A stretch of 64,000 nucleotides of DNA from the NCBI GenBank assembly GCA_949752795.1, contig CATKHW010000561.1, forward strand, positions 1 to 64,000. Reading direction: 5' to 3'. Below are positions 48,588 through 63,167 of the stretch, one piece after another. How positions within the stretch are numbered: the first letter of the stretch is position 1; the number at the start of each line of letters is the position of its first letter. The translations under genes were made by a program, and so were the position numbers. Origin of the DNA: Hyperoodon ampullatus (lineage: Eukaryota > Chordata > Mammalia > Artiodactyla > Ziphiidae). The notes beneath the pieces are model-generated. The model saw only the letters and a program-made list of their open reading frames with translations. It was not told where the DNA came from and made no database searches.

Positions 48588-50207
48588 AAACATATGTAAA
48601 GAATATACAGAAAGAATCAGGACAATGTTATAGCAGAGAATATATGAAATGCCAGTAAATTTGAACATTTCTGTAAAGGGGACCATTTCCTAGCTCCTAA
48701 AGTTGACCAAAACTGACACAAGAGGAAATCATTGAAGGTCATCATGTCTGCCCTTGGCATTCTTGGAACGCCCTGGCCTCAGAATGCAGCATCGGTAGTC
48801 CATGGTAACCTGTGGAGAGGGGGCGGGGCTGAAGGAGGTTGGAACACTGCCCTCACTGAGGGAGTGGGTGTGGCCATCTCTGCTGTGACTGAACAAAGGG
48901 CAGGGGAGCAGGGGGCCCAGGGCAGGGCCCTCAGAGCCCGGCAGGAGCAGGGGAGTGTCACAAGCATTTGGCCCAGGCCAAAGCGCGCTTTCTTTGTCTG
49001 CACAGCTTCCCAAACACTCACATTTCCACTCAGGCCGCCCTCTTTGTTGAAGTGTGTGTGGAACGTGTCCTCGCAGTACACCTCGCTGCACAGATAACCA
49101 TAGGACTGGGCATCGTCCCTTACTGCCAGGTGACGGAAGTTCGCAGGCAGATGGGTCACTGGGACCAACGCGGAGAGGCTCCTGCCCTGACCACCGGTCG
49201 ACCACTGCCGCTGCCCCAGATCGGGGGTTGCAAAGCAGCCCTGTCTGAATCCCCTGCCTCTAGAGGGAGTATTGGACCAACACTTCTAAAAAATGGGGTC
49301 CTTGCGGGCAACTCATCGGAGGGACACAAAAAAATCTTTGCCGACTTTCTCCTGAAGCTTACGAGCGTTCACACTTAAGCCTTTTACAATGTCAGCTGTT
49401 TAGCTAAACATGAGCTCATGATCTAAATTTACACAATAATGAAGAAATCAGCTACAAGGGGAGACAATCAGCAAAAACAATCAATATGAGAATTAGTTTC
49501 CCAAGGCCACCCATCAGATGTTGGAATAATCAGGTGCAAGGCAGAATATATACATAAAACTGGAACTGGAACAAGGAACAAGGATGTTTTCAAAGACTGG
49601 TAGGATCTCTAAAACATTTGTAAAGTACATGTCATTGATAAAGCTAAATACTCAAAGGTTGTGTAATACAACAGATTAATCATTGAGAAGAGTGAAATTA
49701 TGCTGTTTTGAAAACTATGGCAGGTCAGATTTTCTGCCTAATGATATAAGAAGATTTCTCTCAAAAATACACATTATTTCAAAGACTTATTGGCTGTGAA
49801 ATAAGTGAAGGGTATTTCAAATGGCTTGTCTGCAAAGAAAGGTGAGATGTAGGGAATCACAGAAAGTCGAGGGGAAAATATGTCAATATATACATTGCTA
49901 TATGGTGAACTAAGCCTTAGGCCAGCAACAATGGAGAGGACCTGACCCTTAGAAACTTACAAGTAAGCTGGAATCTTCAAAAGTTCAAATCTTTCTAAGT
50001 AAAAAGATTTATTAAAATGAATAACCAAGTGTTTTAATTGACATCAGATGATCAAAACAACAAACCCTGAGAACATAGAAAAAATATAAATAAAGATATG
50101 AGCAGAACTGAATACAACAGAAAACGTATAAAATTGAGGTGATTTAGTAAGTCCAAAGAATATTCTTTGAAAAGATTTAAAAGACACACTTTGATTAAGG
50201 AAAACAT
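48588..50207 (+). repeat. Unit U31 (1,620 bp, N-type, subtype B)
   Basis: Subtype B with private changes: A at 49094 (the THOP1 stop lost), ccttactgcc near 49129, and accaccggtc near 49191 as in U23/U26. THOP1 block at 48750-49181. Confidence 0.97.
48750..49181 (-). pseudogene. THOP1P-like: THOP1 pseudogene fragment without the shared stop (U31)
   Basis: The only copy in which the loop-tyrosine codon reads TAT, not TAG, on the minus strand (plus-strand C to A at 49094). The exon frame is therefore open across the loop from about 49168 through the donor and on into the intron. It is still not a working gene: the zinc-site exons are missing, other loop residues differ (the glycine and tyrosine changes remain, plus a Val-Arg-Asp run from local changes), and the -1 base of the donor is T. 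Either a chance reversal or a relic of the pre-stop state; its subtype B neighbours U29 and U34 all have the stop, so chance is more likely. Confidence 0.8.
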
Positions 50208-51827
50208 AAACATATGTAAAGAATATACAGAAAGAATCAGGACAATGTTATAGCAGAGAATATATGAAATGCCAGTAAATTTGAACATTTCTGTAAAGGG
50301 GACCATTTCCTAGCTCCTAAAGTTGACCAAAACTGACACAAGAGGAAATCATTGAAGGTCATCATGTCTGCCCTTGGCATTCTTGGAACGCCCTGGCCTC
50401 AGAATGCAGCATCGGTAGTCCATGGTAACCTGCGGAGAGGGGGCGGGGCTGAAGGAGGTTGGAACACTGCCCTCACTGAGGGAGTGGGTGTGGCCATCTC
50501 TGCTGTGACTGAACAAAGGGCAGGGGAGCAGGGGGCCCAGGGCAGGGCCCTCAGAGCCCGGCAGGACCAGGGGAGTGTCACAAGCATTTGGCCCAGGCCA
50601 AAGCGCGCTTTCTTTGTCTGCACAGCTTCCCAAACACTCACATTTCCACTCAGGCCGCCCTCTTTGTTGAAGTGTGTGTGGAACGTGTCCTCGCAGTACA
50701 CCTCGCTGCACAGCTAACCATAGGACTGGGCATCGTACCTTCCTGCCAGGTGACCGAAGTTCGCAGGCAGATGGGTCACTGGGACCAACGCGGAGAGGCT
50801 CCTGCCCTGACCACAGGTCGACCACTGCCGCTGCCCCAGATCGGGGGTTGCAAAGCAGCCCTGTCTGAATCCCCTGCCTCTAGAGGGAGTATTGGACCAA
50901 CACTTCTAAAAAATGGGGTCCTTGCGGGCAACTCATCGGAGGGACACAAAAAAATCTTTGCCGACTTTCTCCTGAAGCTTACGAGCGTTCACACTTAAGC
51001 CTTTTACAATGTCAGCTGTTTAGCTAAACATGAGCTCATGATCTAAATTTACACAATAATGAAGAAATCAGCTACAAGGGGAGACAATCAGCAAAAACAA
51101 TCAATATGAGAATTAGTTTCCCAAGGCCACCTATCAGATGTTGGAATAATCAGGTGCAAGGCAGAATATATACATAAAACTGGAACTGGAACAAGGAACA
51201 AGGATGTTTTCAAAGACTGGTAGGATCTCTAAAACATTTGTAAAGTACATGTCATTGATAAAGCTAAATACTCAAAGGTGGTGTAATACAACAGATTAAT
51301 CATTGAGAAGAGTGAAATTATGCTGTTTTGAAAACTATGGCAGGTCAGATTTTCTGCCTAATGATATAAGAACATTTCTCTCAAAAATACACATAATTTC
51401 AAAGACTTATTGGCTGTGAAATAAGTGAAGGGTATTTCAAATGGCTTGTCTGCAAAGAAAGGTGAGATGTAGGGAATCACAGAAAGTCGAGGGGAAAATA
51501 TGTCAATATATACATTGCTATATGGTGAACTAAGCCTTAGGCCAGCAACAATGGAGAGGACCTGACCCTTAGAAACTTACAAGTAAGCTGGAATCTTCAA
51601 AAGTTCAAATCTTTATAAGGAAAAATATTTATTAAAATGAATAACCAAGTGTTTTAATTGACATCAGATGATCAAAACAACAAACCCTGAGAACATAGAT
51701 AAAATATAAATAAAGATATGAGCAGAACTGAATACAACAGAAAACGTATAAAATTGAGGTGATTTAGTAAGTCCAAAGAATATTCTTTGAAAAGATTTAA
51801 AAGACACACTTTGATTAAGGAAAACAA
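50208..51827 (+). repeat. Unit U32 (1,620 bp, N-type, subtype C*)
   Basis: Subtype C with gtgaccgaag, ccacctatcag near 51128, and the aacatttctctc plus cassette tail seen in U27 and U36. THOP1 block at 50370-50801. Confidence 0.97.
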
Positions 51828-53447
51828 AAACATAAGTAAAGAATATACAGAAAGAATCAGGACAATGTTATAGCAGAGAATATATGAAATGCCAGTAAAT
51901 TTGAACATTTCTGTAAAGGGGACCATTTCCTAGCTCCTAAAGTTGACCAAAACTGACACAAGAGGAAATCATTGAAGGTCATCATGTCTGCCCTTGGCAT
52001 TCTTGGAACGCCCTGGCCTCAGAATGCAGCATCGGTAGTCCATGGTAACCTGCGGAGAGGGGGTGGGGCTGAAGGAGGTTGGAACACTGCCCTCACTGAG
52101 GGAGTGGGTGTGGCCATCTCTGCTGTGACTGAACAAAGGGCAGGGGAGCAGGGGGCCCAGGGCAGGGCCCTCAGAGCCCGGCAGGCCCAGGGGTGTGTCA
52201 CAAGCATTTGGCCAGGGCCAAAGGGCGCCTTCTTTGTCCGCACAGCTTCCCAAACACTCACCTTTCCACTCAGGCCGCCCTCTTTGTTGAAGTGTGTGTG
52301 GAACGTGTCCTCGCAGTACACCTCGCTGCACAGCTAACCATAGGACTGGGCATCGTACCTTCCTGCCAGGTGACCGAAGTTCGCAGGCAGATGGGTCACT
52401 GGGACCAACGCGGAGAGGCTCCTGCCCTGACCACAGGTCGACCACAGCCGCTGCCCCAAATCGGGGGTTGCAAAGCAGCCCTGTCTGAATCCCCTGCCTC
52501 TAGAGGGAGTATTGGACCAACACTTCTAAAAAATGGGGTCCTTGCGGGCAACTCATCGGAGGGACACAAAAAAATCTTTGCCGACTTTCTCCTGAAGCTT
52601 ACGAGCGTTCACACTTAAGCCTTTTACAATGTCAGCTGTTTAGCTAAACATGAGCTCATGATCTAAATTTACACAATAATGAAGAAATCAGCTACAAGGG
52701 GAGACAATCAGCAAAAACAATCAATATGAGAATTAGTTTCCCAAGGCCACCCATCAGATGTTGGAATAATCAGGTGCAAGGCAGAATATATACATAAAAC
52801 TGGAACTGGAACAAGGAACAAGGATGTTTTCAAAGACTGGTAGGATCTCTAAAACATTTGTAAAGTACATGTCATTGATAAAGCTAAATACTCAAAGGTT
52901 GTGTAATACAACAGATTAATCATTGAGAAGAGTGAAATTATGCTGTTTTGAAAACTATGGCAGGTCAGATTTTCTGCCTAATGATATAAGAAGATTTCTC
53001 TCAAAAATACACATTATTTCAAAGACTTATTGGCTGTGAAATAAGTGAAGGGTATTTCAAATGGCTTGTCTGCAAAGAAAGGTGAGATGTAGGGAATCAC
53101 AGAAAGTCGAGGGGAAAATATGTCAATATATACATTGCTATATGGTGAACTAAGCCTTAGGCCAGCAACAATGGAGAGGACCTGACCCTTAGAAACTTAC
53201 AAGTAAGCTGGAATCTTCAAAAGTTCAAATCTTTCTAAGTAAAAAGATTTATTAAAATGAATAACCAAGTGTTTTAATTGACATCAGATGATCAAAACAA
53301 CAAACCCTGAGAACATAGAAAAAATATAAATAAAGATATGAGCAGAACTGAATACAACAGAAAACGTATAAAATTGAGGTGATTTAGTAAGTCCAAAGAA
53401 TATTCTTTGAAAAGATTTAAAAGACACACTTTGATTAAGGAAAACAT
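51828..53447 (+). repeat. Unit U33 (1,620 bp, K-type, subtype A)
   Basis: Shares ccccaaatcgg (near 52455) only with U37; has catcggtagtcc where U28 and U37 have catcggtattcc. THOP1 block at 51990-52421. Confidence 0.97.
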
Positions 53448-55067
53448 AAACATATGTAAAGAATATACAGAAAGAATCAGGACAATGTTATAGCAGAGAA
53501 TATATGAAATGCCAGTAAATTTGAACATTTCTGTAAAGGGGACCATTTCCTAGCTCCTAAAGTTGACCAAAACTGACACAAGAGGAAATCATTGAAGGTC
53601 ATCATGTCTGCCCTTGGCATTCTTGGAACGCCCTGGCCTCAGAATGCAGCATCGGTAGTCCATGGTAACCTGTGGAGAGGGGGCGGGGCTGAAGGAGGTT
53701 GGAACACTGCCCTCACTGAGGGAGTGGGTGTGGCCATCTCTGCTGTGACTGAACAAAGGGCAGGGGAGCAGGGGGCCCAGGGCAGGGCCCTCAGAGCCCG
53801 GCAGGAGCAGGGGAGTGTCACAAGCATTTGGCCCAGGCCAAAGCGCGCTTTCTTTGTCTGCACAGCTTCCCAAACACTCACATTTCCACTCAGGCCGCCC
53901 TCTTTGTTGAAGTGTGTGTGGAACGTGTCCTCGCAGTACACCTCGCTGCACAGCTAACCATAGGACTGGGCATCGTCCCTTCCTGCCAGGTGACGGAAGT
54001 TCGCAGGCAGATGGGTCACTGGGACCAACGCGGAGAGGCTCCTGCCCTGACCACAGGTCGACCACTGCCGCTGCCCCAGATCGGGGGTTGCAAAGCAGCC
54101 CTGTCTGAATCCCCTGCCTCTAGAGGGAGTATTGGACCAACACTTCTAAAAAATGGGGTCCTTGCGGGCAACTCATCGGAGGGACACAAAAAAATCTTTG
54201 CCGACTTTCTCCTGAAGCTTACGAGCGTTCACACTTAAGCCTTTTACAATGTCAGCTGTTTAGCTAAACATGAGCTCATGATCTAAATTTACACAATAAT
54301 GAAGAAATCAGCTACAAGGGGAGACAATCAGCAAAAACAATCAATATGAGAATTAGTTTCCCAAGGCCACCCATCAGATGTTGGAATAATCAGGTGCAAG
54401 GCAGAATATATACATAAAACTGGAACTGGAACAAGGAACAAGGATGTTTTCAAAGACTGGTAGGATCTCTAAAACATTTGTAAAGTACATGTCATTGATA
54501 AAGCTAAATACTCAAAGGTTGTGTAATACAACAGATTAATCATTGAGAAGAGTGAAATTATGCTGTTTTGAAAACTATGGCAGGTCAGATTTTCTGCCTA
54601 ATGATATAAGAAGATTTCTCTCAAAAATACACATTATTTCAAAGACTTATTGGCTGTGAAATAAGTGAAGGGTATTTCAAATGGCTTGTCTGCAAAGAAA
54701 GGTGAGATGTAGGGAATCACAGAAAGTCGAGGGGAAAATATGTCAATATATACATTGCTATATGGTGAACTAAGCCTTAGGCCAGCAACAATGGAGAGGA
54801 CCTGACCCTTAGAAACTTACAAGTAAGCTGGAATCTTCAAAAGTTCAAATCTTTCTAAGTAAAAAGATTTATTAAAATGAATAACCAAGTGTTTTAATTG
54901 ACATCAGATGATCAAAACAACAAACCCTGAGAACATAGAAAAAATATAAATAAAGATATGAGCAGAACTGAATACAACAGAAAACGTATAAAATTGAGGT
55001 GATTTAGTAAGTCCAAAGAATATTCTTTGAAAAGATTTAAAAGACACACTTTGATTAAGGAAAACAT
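53448..55067 (+). repeat. Unit U34 (1,620 bp, N-type, subtype B)
   Basis: Same marks as U29 without its private change; U38 looks the same. THOP1 block at 53610-54041. Confidence 0.97.
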
Positions 55068-56687
55068 AAACATATGTAAAGAATATACAGAAAGAATCAG
55101 GACAATGTTATAGCAGAGAATATATGAAATGCCAGTAAATTTGAACATTTCTGTAAAGGGGACCATTTCCTAGCTCCTAAAGTTGACCAAAACTGACACA
55201 AGAGGAAATCATTGAAGGTCATCATGTCTGCCCTTGGCATTCTTGGAACGCCCTGGCCTCAGAATGCAGCATCGGTAGTCCATGGTAACCTGCGGAGAGG
55301 GGGCGGGGCTGAAGGAGGTTGGAACACTGCCCTCACTGAGGGAGTGGGTGTGGCCATCTCTGCTGTGACTGAACAAAGGGCAGGGGAGCAGGGGGCCCAG
55401 GGCAGGGCCCTCAGAGCCCGGCAGGACCAGGGGAGTGTCACAAGCATTTGGCCCAGGCCAAAGCGCGCTTTCTTTGTCTGCACAGCTTCCCAAACACTCA
55501 CATTTCCACTCAGGCCGCCCTCTTTGTTGAAGTGTGTGTGGAACGTGTCCTCGCAGTACACCTCGCTGCACAGCTAACCATAGGACTGGGCATCGTACCT
55601 TCCTGCCAGGTGACGGAAGTTCGCAGGCAGATGGGTCACTGGGACCAACGCGGAGAGGCTCCTGCCCTGACCACAGGTCGACCACTGCCGCTGCCCCAGA
55701 TCGGGGGTTGCAAAGCAGCCCTGTCTGAATCCCCTGCCTCTAGAGGGAGTATTGGACCAACACTTCTAAAAAATGGGGTCCTTGCGGGCAACTCATCGGA
55801 GGGACACAAAAAAATCTTTGCCGACTTTCTCCTGAAGCTTACGAGCGTTCACACTTAAGCCTTTTACAATGTCAGCTGTTTAGCTAAACATGAGCTCATG
55901 ATCTAAATTTACACAATAATGAAGAAATCAGCTACAAGGGGAGACAATCAGCAAAAACAATCAATATGAGAATTAGTTTCCCAAGGCCACCCATCAGATG
56001 TTGGAATAATCAGGTGCAAGGCAGAATATATACATAAAACTGGAACTGGAACAAGGAACAAGGATGTTTTCAAAGACTGGTAGGATCTCTAAAACATTTG
56101 TAAAGTACATGTCATTGATAAAGCTAAATACTCAAAGGTTGTGTAATACAACAGATTAATCATTGAGAAGAGTGAAATTATGCTGTTTTGAAAACTATGG
56201 CAGGTCAGATTTTCTGCCTAATGATATAAGAAGATTTCTCTCAAAAATACACATTATTTCAAAGACTTATTGGCTGTGAAATAAGTGAAGGGTATTTCAA
56301 ATGGCTTGTCTGCAAAGAAAGGTGAGATGTAGGGAATCACAGAAAGTCGAGGGGAAAATATGTCAATATATACATTGCTATATGGTGAACTAAGCCTTAG
56401 GCCAGCAACAATGGAGAGGACCTGACCCTTAGAAACTTACAAGTAAGCTGGAATCTTCAAAAGTTCAAATCTTTCTAAGTAAAAAGATTTATTAAAATGA
56501 ATAACCAAGTGTTTTAATTGACATCAGATGATCAAAACAACAAACCCTGAGAACATAGAAAAAATATAAATAAAGATATGAGCAGAACTGAATACAACAG
56601 AAAACGTATAAAATTGAGGTGATTTAGTAAGTCCAAAGAATATTCTTTGAAAAGATTTAAAAGACACACTTTGATTAAGGAAAACAT
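55068..56687 (+). repeat. Unit U35 (1,620 bp, N-type, subtype C)
   Basis: Same marks as U30 (gggggcggggc, gtgacggaag), 8,100 bp away. THOP1 block at 55230-55661. Confidence 0.97.
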
Positions 56688-58307
56688 AAACATATGTAAA
56701 GAATATACAGAAAGAATCAGGACAATGTTATAGCAGAGAATATATGAAATGCCAGTAAATTTGAACATTTCTGTAAAGGGGACCATTTCCTAGCTCCTAA
56801 AGTTGACCAAAACTGACACAAGAGGAAATCATTGAAGGTCATCATGTCTGCCCTTGGCATTCTTGGAACGCCCTGGCCTCAGAATGCAGCATCGGTAGTC
56901 CATGGTAACCTGCGGAGAGGGGGTGGGGCTGAAGGAGGTTGGAACACTGCCCTCACTGAGGGAGTGGGTGTGGCCATCTCTGCTGTGACTGAACAAAGGG
57001 CAGGGGAGCAGGGGGCCCAGGGCAGGGCCCTCAGAGCCCAGCAGGACCAGGGGAGTGTCACAAGCATTTGGCCCAGGCCAAAGCGCGCTTTCTTTGTCTG
57101 CACAGCTTCCCAAACACTCACATTTCCACTCAGGCCGCCCTCTTTGTTGAAGTGTGTGTGGAACGTGTCCTCGCAGTACACCTCGCTGCACAGCTAACCA
57201 TAGGACTGGGCATCGTACCTTCCTGCCAGGTGACCGAAGTTCGCAGGCAGATGGGTCACTGGGACCAACGCGGAGAGGCTCCTGCCCTGACCACAGGTCG
57301 ACCACTGCCGCTGCCCCAGATCGGGGGTTGCAAAGCAGCCCTGTCTGAATCCCCTGCCTCTAGAGGGAGTATTGGACCAACACTTCTAAAAAATGGGGTC
57401 CTTGCGGGCAACTCATCGGAGGGACACAAAAAAATCTTTGCCGACTTTCTCCTGAAGCTTACGAGCGTTCACACTTAAGCCTTTTACAATGTCAGCTGTT
57501 TAGCTAAACATGAGCTCATGATCTAAATTTACACAATAATGAAGAAATCAGCTACAAGGGGAGACAATCAGCAAAAACAATCAATATGAGAATTAGTTTC
57601 CCAAGGCCACCTATCAGATGTTGGAATAATCAGGTGCAAGGCAGAATATATACATAAAACTGGAACTGGAACAAGGAACAAGGATGTTTTCAAAGACTGG
57701 TAGGATCTCTAAAACATTTGTAAAGTACATGTCATTGATAAAGCTAAATACTCAAAGGTGGTGTAATACAACAGATTAATCATTGAGAAGAGTGAAATTA
57801 TGCTGTTTTGAAAACTATGGCAGGTCAGATTTTCTGCCTAATGATATAAGAACATTTCTCTCAAAAATACACATAATTTCAAAGACTTATTGGCTGTGAA
57901 ATAAGTGAAGGGTATTTCAAATGGCTTGTCTGCAAAGAAAGGTGAGATGTAGGGAATCACAGAAAGTCGAGGGGAAAATATGTCAATATATACATTGCTA
58001 TATGGTGAACTAAGCCTTAGGCCAGCAACAATGGAGAGGACCTGACCCTTAGAAACTTACAAGTAAGCTGGAATCTTCAAAAGTTCAAATCTTTATAAGG
58101 AAAAATATTTATTAAAATGAATAACCAAGTGTTTTAATTGACATCAGATGATCAAAACAACAAACCCTGAGAACATAGATAAAATATAAATAAAGATATG
58201 AGCAGAACTGAATACAACAGAAAACGTATAAAATTGAGGTGATTTAGTAAGTCCAAAGAATATTCTTTGAAAAGATTTAAAAGACACACTTTGATTAAGG
58301 AAAACAA
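56688..58307 (+). repeat. Unit U36 (1,620 bp, N-type, subtype C*)
   Basis: As U32 in its second half (ccacctatcag near 57608, aacatttctctc tail) with private gagcccagcagg near 57035. THOP1 block at 56850-57281. Confidence 0.97.
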
Positions 58308-59927
58308 AAACATAAGTAAAGAATATACAGAAAGAATCAGGACAATGTTATAGCAGAGAATATATGAAATGCCAGTAAATTTGAACATTTCTGTAAAGGG
58401 GACCATTTCCTAGCTCCTAAAGTTGACCAAAACTGACACAAGAGGAAATCATTGAAGGTCATCATGTCTGCCCTTGGCATTCTTGGAACGCCCTGGCCTC
58501 AGAATGCAGCATCGGTATTCCATGGTAACCTGCGGAGAGGGGGTGGGGCTGAAGGAGGTTGGAACACTGCCCTCACTGAGGGAGTGGGTGTGGCCATCTC
58601 TGCTGTGACTGAACAAAGGGCAGGGGAGCAGGGGGCCCAGGGCAGGGCCCTCAGAGCCCGGCAGGCCCAGGGGTGTGTCACAAGCATTTGGCCAGGGCCA
58701 AAGGGCGCCTTCTTTGTCCGCACAGCTTCCCAAACACTCACCTTTCCACTCAGGCCGCCCTCTTTGTTGAAGTGTGTGTGGAACGTGTCCTCGCAGTACA
58801 CCTCGCTGCACAGCTAACCATAGGACTGGGCATCGTACCTTCCTGCCAGGTGACCGAAGTTCGCAGGCAGATGGGTCACTGGGACCAACGCGGAGAGGCT
58901 CCTGCCCTGACCACAGGTCGACCACAGCCGCTGCCCCAAATCGGGGGTTGCAAAGCAGCCCTGTCTGAATCCCCTGCCTCTAGAGGGAGTATTGGACCAA
59001 CACTTCTAAAAAATGGGGTCCTTGCGGGCAACTCATCGGAGGGACACAAAAAAATCTTTGCCGACTTTCTCCTGAAGCTTACGAGCGTTCACACTTAAGC
59101 CTTTTACAATGTCAGCTGTTTAGCTAAACATGAGCTCATGATCTAAATTTACACAATAATGAAGAAATCAGCTACAAGGGGAGACAATCAGCAAAAACAA
59201 TCAATATGAGAATTAGTTTCCCAAGGCCACCCATCAGATGTTGGAATAATCAGGTGCAAGGCAGAATATATACATAAAACTGGAACTGGAACAAGGAACA
59301 AGGATGTTTTCAAAGACTGGTAGGATCTCTAAAACATTTGTAAAGTACATGTCATTGATAAAGCTAAATACTCAAAGGTTGTGTAATACAACAGATTAAT
59401 CATTGAGAAGAGTGAAATTATGCTGTTTTGAAAACTATGGCAGGTCAGATTTTCTGCCTAATGATATAAGAAGATTTCTCTCAAAAATACACATTATTTC
59501 AAAGACTTATTGGCTGTGAAATAAGTGAAGGGTATTTCAAATGGCTTGTCTGCAAAGAAAGGTGAGATGTAGGGAATCACAGAAAGTCGAGGGGAAAATA
59601 TGTCAATATATACATTGCTATATGGTGAACTAAGCCTTAGGCCAGCAACAATGGAGAGGACCTGACCCTTAGAAACTTACAAGTAAGCTGGAATCTTCAA
59701 AAGTTCAAATCTTTCTAAGTAAAAAGATTTATTAAAATGAATAACCAAGTGTTTTAATTGACATCAGATGATCAAAACAACAAACCCTGAGAACATAGAA
59801 AAAATATAAATAAAGATATGAGCAGAACTGAATACAACAGAAAACGTATAAAATTGAGGTGATTTAGTAAGTCCAAAGAATATTCTTTGAAAAGATTTAA
59901 AAGACACACTTTGATTAAGGAAAACAT
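58308..59927 (+). repeat. Unit U37 (1,620 bp, K-type, subtype A)
   Basis: As U33, including ccccaaatcgg near 58935, with catcggtattcc. Last unit in the window with gaactgaata in its tail. THOP1 block at 58470-58901. Confidence 0.97.
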
Positions 59928-61547
59928 AAACATATGTAAAGAATATACAGAAAGAATCAGGACAATGTTATAGCAGAGAATATATGAAATGCCAGTAAAT
60001 TTGAACATTTCTGTAAAGGGGACCATTTCCTAGCTCCTAAAGTTGACCAAAACTGACACAAGAGGAAATCATTGAAGGTCATCATGTCTGCCCTTGGCAT
60101 TCTTGGAACGCCCTGGCCTCAGAATGCAGCATCGGTAGTCCATGGTAACCTGTGGAGAGGGGGCGGGGCTGAAGGAGGTTGGAACACTGCCCTCACTGAG
60201 GGAGTGGGTGTGGCCATCTCTGCTGTGACTGAACAAAGGGCAGGGGAGCAGGGGGCCCAGGGCAGGGCCCTCAGAGCCCGGCAGGAGCAGGGGAGTGTCA
60301 CAAGCATTTGGCCCAGGCCAAAGCGCGCTTTCTTTGTCTGCACAGCTTCCCAAACACTCACATTTCCACTCAGGCCGCCCTCTTTGTTGAAGTGTGTGTG
60401 GAACGTGTCCTCGCAGTACACCTCGCTGCACAGCTAACCATAGGACTGGGCATCGTCCCTTCCTGCCAGGTGACGGAAGTTCGCAGGCAGATGGGTCACT
60501 GGGACCAACGCGGAGAGGCTCCTGCCCTGACCACAGGTCGACCACTGCCGCTGCCCCAGATCGGGGGTTGCAAAGCAGCCCTGTCTGAATCCCCTGCCTC
60601 TAGAGGGAGTATTGGACCAACACTTCTAAAAAATGGGGTCCTTGCGGGCAACTCATCGGAGGGACACAAAAAAATCTTTGCCGACTTTCTCCTGAAGCTT
60701 ACGAGCGTTCACACTTAAGCCTTTTACAATGTCAGCTGTTTAGCTAAACATGAGCTCATGATCTAAATTTACACAATAATGAAGAAATCAGCTACAAGGG
60801 GAGACAATCAGCAAAAACAATCAATATGAGAATTAGTTTCCCAAGGCCACCCATCAGATGTTGGAATAATCAGGTGCAAGGCAGAATATATACATAAAAC
60901 TGGAACTGGAACAAGGAACAAGGATGTTTTCAAAGACTGGTAGGATCTCTAAAACATTTGTAAAGTACATGTCATTGATAAAGCTAAATACTCAAAGGTT
61001 GTGTAATACAACAGATTAATCATTGAGAAGAGTGAAATTATGCTGTTTTGAAAACTATGGCAGGTCAGATTTTCTGCCTAATGATATAAGAAGATTTCTC
61101 TCAAAAATACACATTATTTCAAAGACTTATTGGCTGTGAAATAAGTGAAGGGTATTTCAAATGGCTTGTCTGCAAAGAAAGGTGAGATGTAGGGAATCAC
61201 AGAAAGTCGAGGGGAAAATATGTCAATATATACATTGCTATATGGTGAACTAAGCCTTAGGCCAGCAACAATGGAGAGGACCTGACCCTTAGAAACTTAC
61301 AAGTAAGCTGGAATCTTCAAAAGTTCAAATCTTTATAAGTAAAAAGATTTATTAAAATGAATAACCAAGTGTTTTAATTGACATCAGATGATCAAAACAA
61401 CAAACCCTGAGAACATAGAAAAAATATAAATAAAGATATGAGCAGAACTTAATACAACAGAAAACGTATAAAATTGAGGCGATTTAGTAAGTCCAAAGAA
61501 TATTCTTTGAAAAGATTTAAAAGACACACTTTGATTAAGGAAAACAT
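59928..61547 (+). repeat. Unit U38 (1,620 bp, N-type, subtype B)
   Basis: As U34 in its first half; the tail switches to gaacttaata and gaggcgattt, the latter otherwise found only in U1, U15, U16 and U39. THOP1 block at 60090-60521. Confidence 0.97.
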
Positions 61548-63167
61548 AAACATATGTAAAGAATATACAGAAAGAATCAGGACAATGTTATAGCAGAGAA
61601 TATATGAAATGCCAGTAAATTTGAACATTTCTGTAAAGGGGACCATTTCCTAGCTCCTAAAGTTGACCAAAACTGACACAAGAGGAAATCATTGAAGGTC
61701 ATCATGTCTGCCCTTGGCATTCTTGGAACGCCCTGGCCTCAGAATGCAGCATCGGTAGTCCATGGTAACCTGCGGAGAGGGGGTTGGGCTGAAGGAGGTT
61801 GGAACACTGCCCTCACTGAGGGAGTGGGTGTGGCCATCTCTGCTGTGACTGAACAAAGGGCAGGGGAGCAGGGGGCCCAGGGCAGGGCCCTCAGAGCCCG
61901 GCAGGACCAGGGGAGTGTCACAAGCATTTGGCCCAGGCCAAAGCGCGCTTTCTTTGTCTGCACAGCTTCCCAAACACTCACATTTCCACTCAGGCCGCCC
62001 TCTTTGTTGAAGTGTGTGTGGAACGTGTCCTCGCAGTACACCTCGCTGCACAGCTAACCATAGGACTGGGCATCGTACCTTCCTGCCAGGTGACCGAAGT
62101 TCGCAGGCAGATGGGTCACTGGGACCAACGCGGAGAGGCTCCTGCCCTGACCACAGGTCGACCACTGCCGCTGCCCCAGATCGGGGGTTGCAAAGCAGCC
62201 CTGTCTGAATCCCCTGCCTCTAGAGGGAGTATTGGACCAACACTTCTAAAAAATGGGGTCCTTGCGGGCAACTCATCGGAGGGACACAAAAAAATCTTTG
62301 CCGACTTTCTCCTGAAGCTTACGAGCGTTCACACTTAAGCCTTTTACAATGTCAGCTGTTTAGCTAAACATGAGCTCATGATCTAAATTTACACAATAAT
62401 GAAGAAATCAGCTACAAGGGGAGACAATCAGCAAAAACAATCAATATGAGAATTAGTTTCCCAAGGCCACCTATCAGATGTTGGAATAATCAGGTGCAAG
62501 GCAGAATATATACATAAAACTGGAACTGGAACAAGGAACAAGGATGTTTTCAAAGACTGGTAGGATCTCTAAAACATTTGTAAAGTACATGTCATTGATA
62601 AAGCTAAATACTCAAAGGTTGTGTAATACAACAGATTAATCATTGAGAAGAGTGAAATTATGCTGTTTTGAAAACTATGGCAGGTCAGATTTTCTGCCTA
62701 ATGATATAAGAAGATTTCTCTCAAAAATACACATTATTTCAAAGACTTATTGGCTGTGAAATAAGTGAAGGGTATTTCAAATGGCTTGTCTGCAAAGAAA
62801 GGTGAGATGTAGGGAATCACAGAAAGTCGAGGGGAAAATATGTCAATATATACATTGCTATATGGTGAACTAAGCCTTAGGCCAGCAACAATGGAGAGGA
62901 CCTGACCCTTAGAAACTTACAAGTAAGCTGGAATCTTCAAAAGTTCAAATCTTTCTAAGTAAAAAGATTTATTAAAATGAATAACCAAGTGTTTTAATTG
63001 ACATCAGATGATCAAAACAACAAACCCTGAGAACATAGAAAAAATATAAATAAAGATATGAGCAGAACTTAATACAACAGAAAACGTATAAAATTGAGGC
63101 GATTTAGTAAGTCCAAAGAATATTCTTTGAAAAGATTTAAAAGACACACTTTGATTAAGGAAAACAT
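61548..63167 (+). repeat. Unit U39 (1,620 bp, N-type, subtype C)
   Basis: Private gggttgggct near 61782; has ccacctatcag near 62468 without the aacatttctctc tail. THOP1 block at 61710-62141. Confidence 0.97.
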
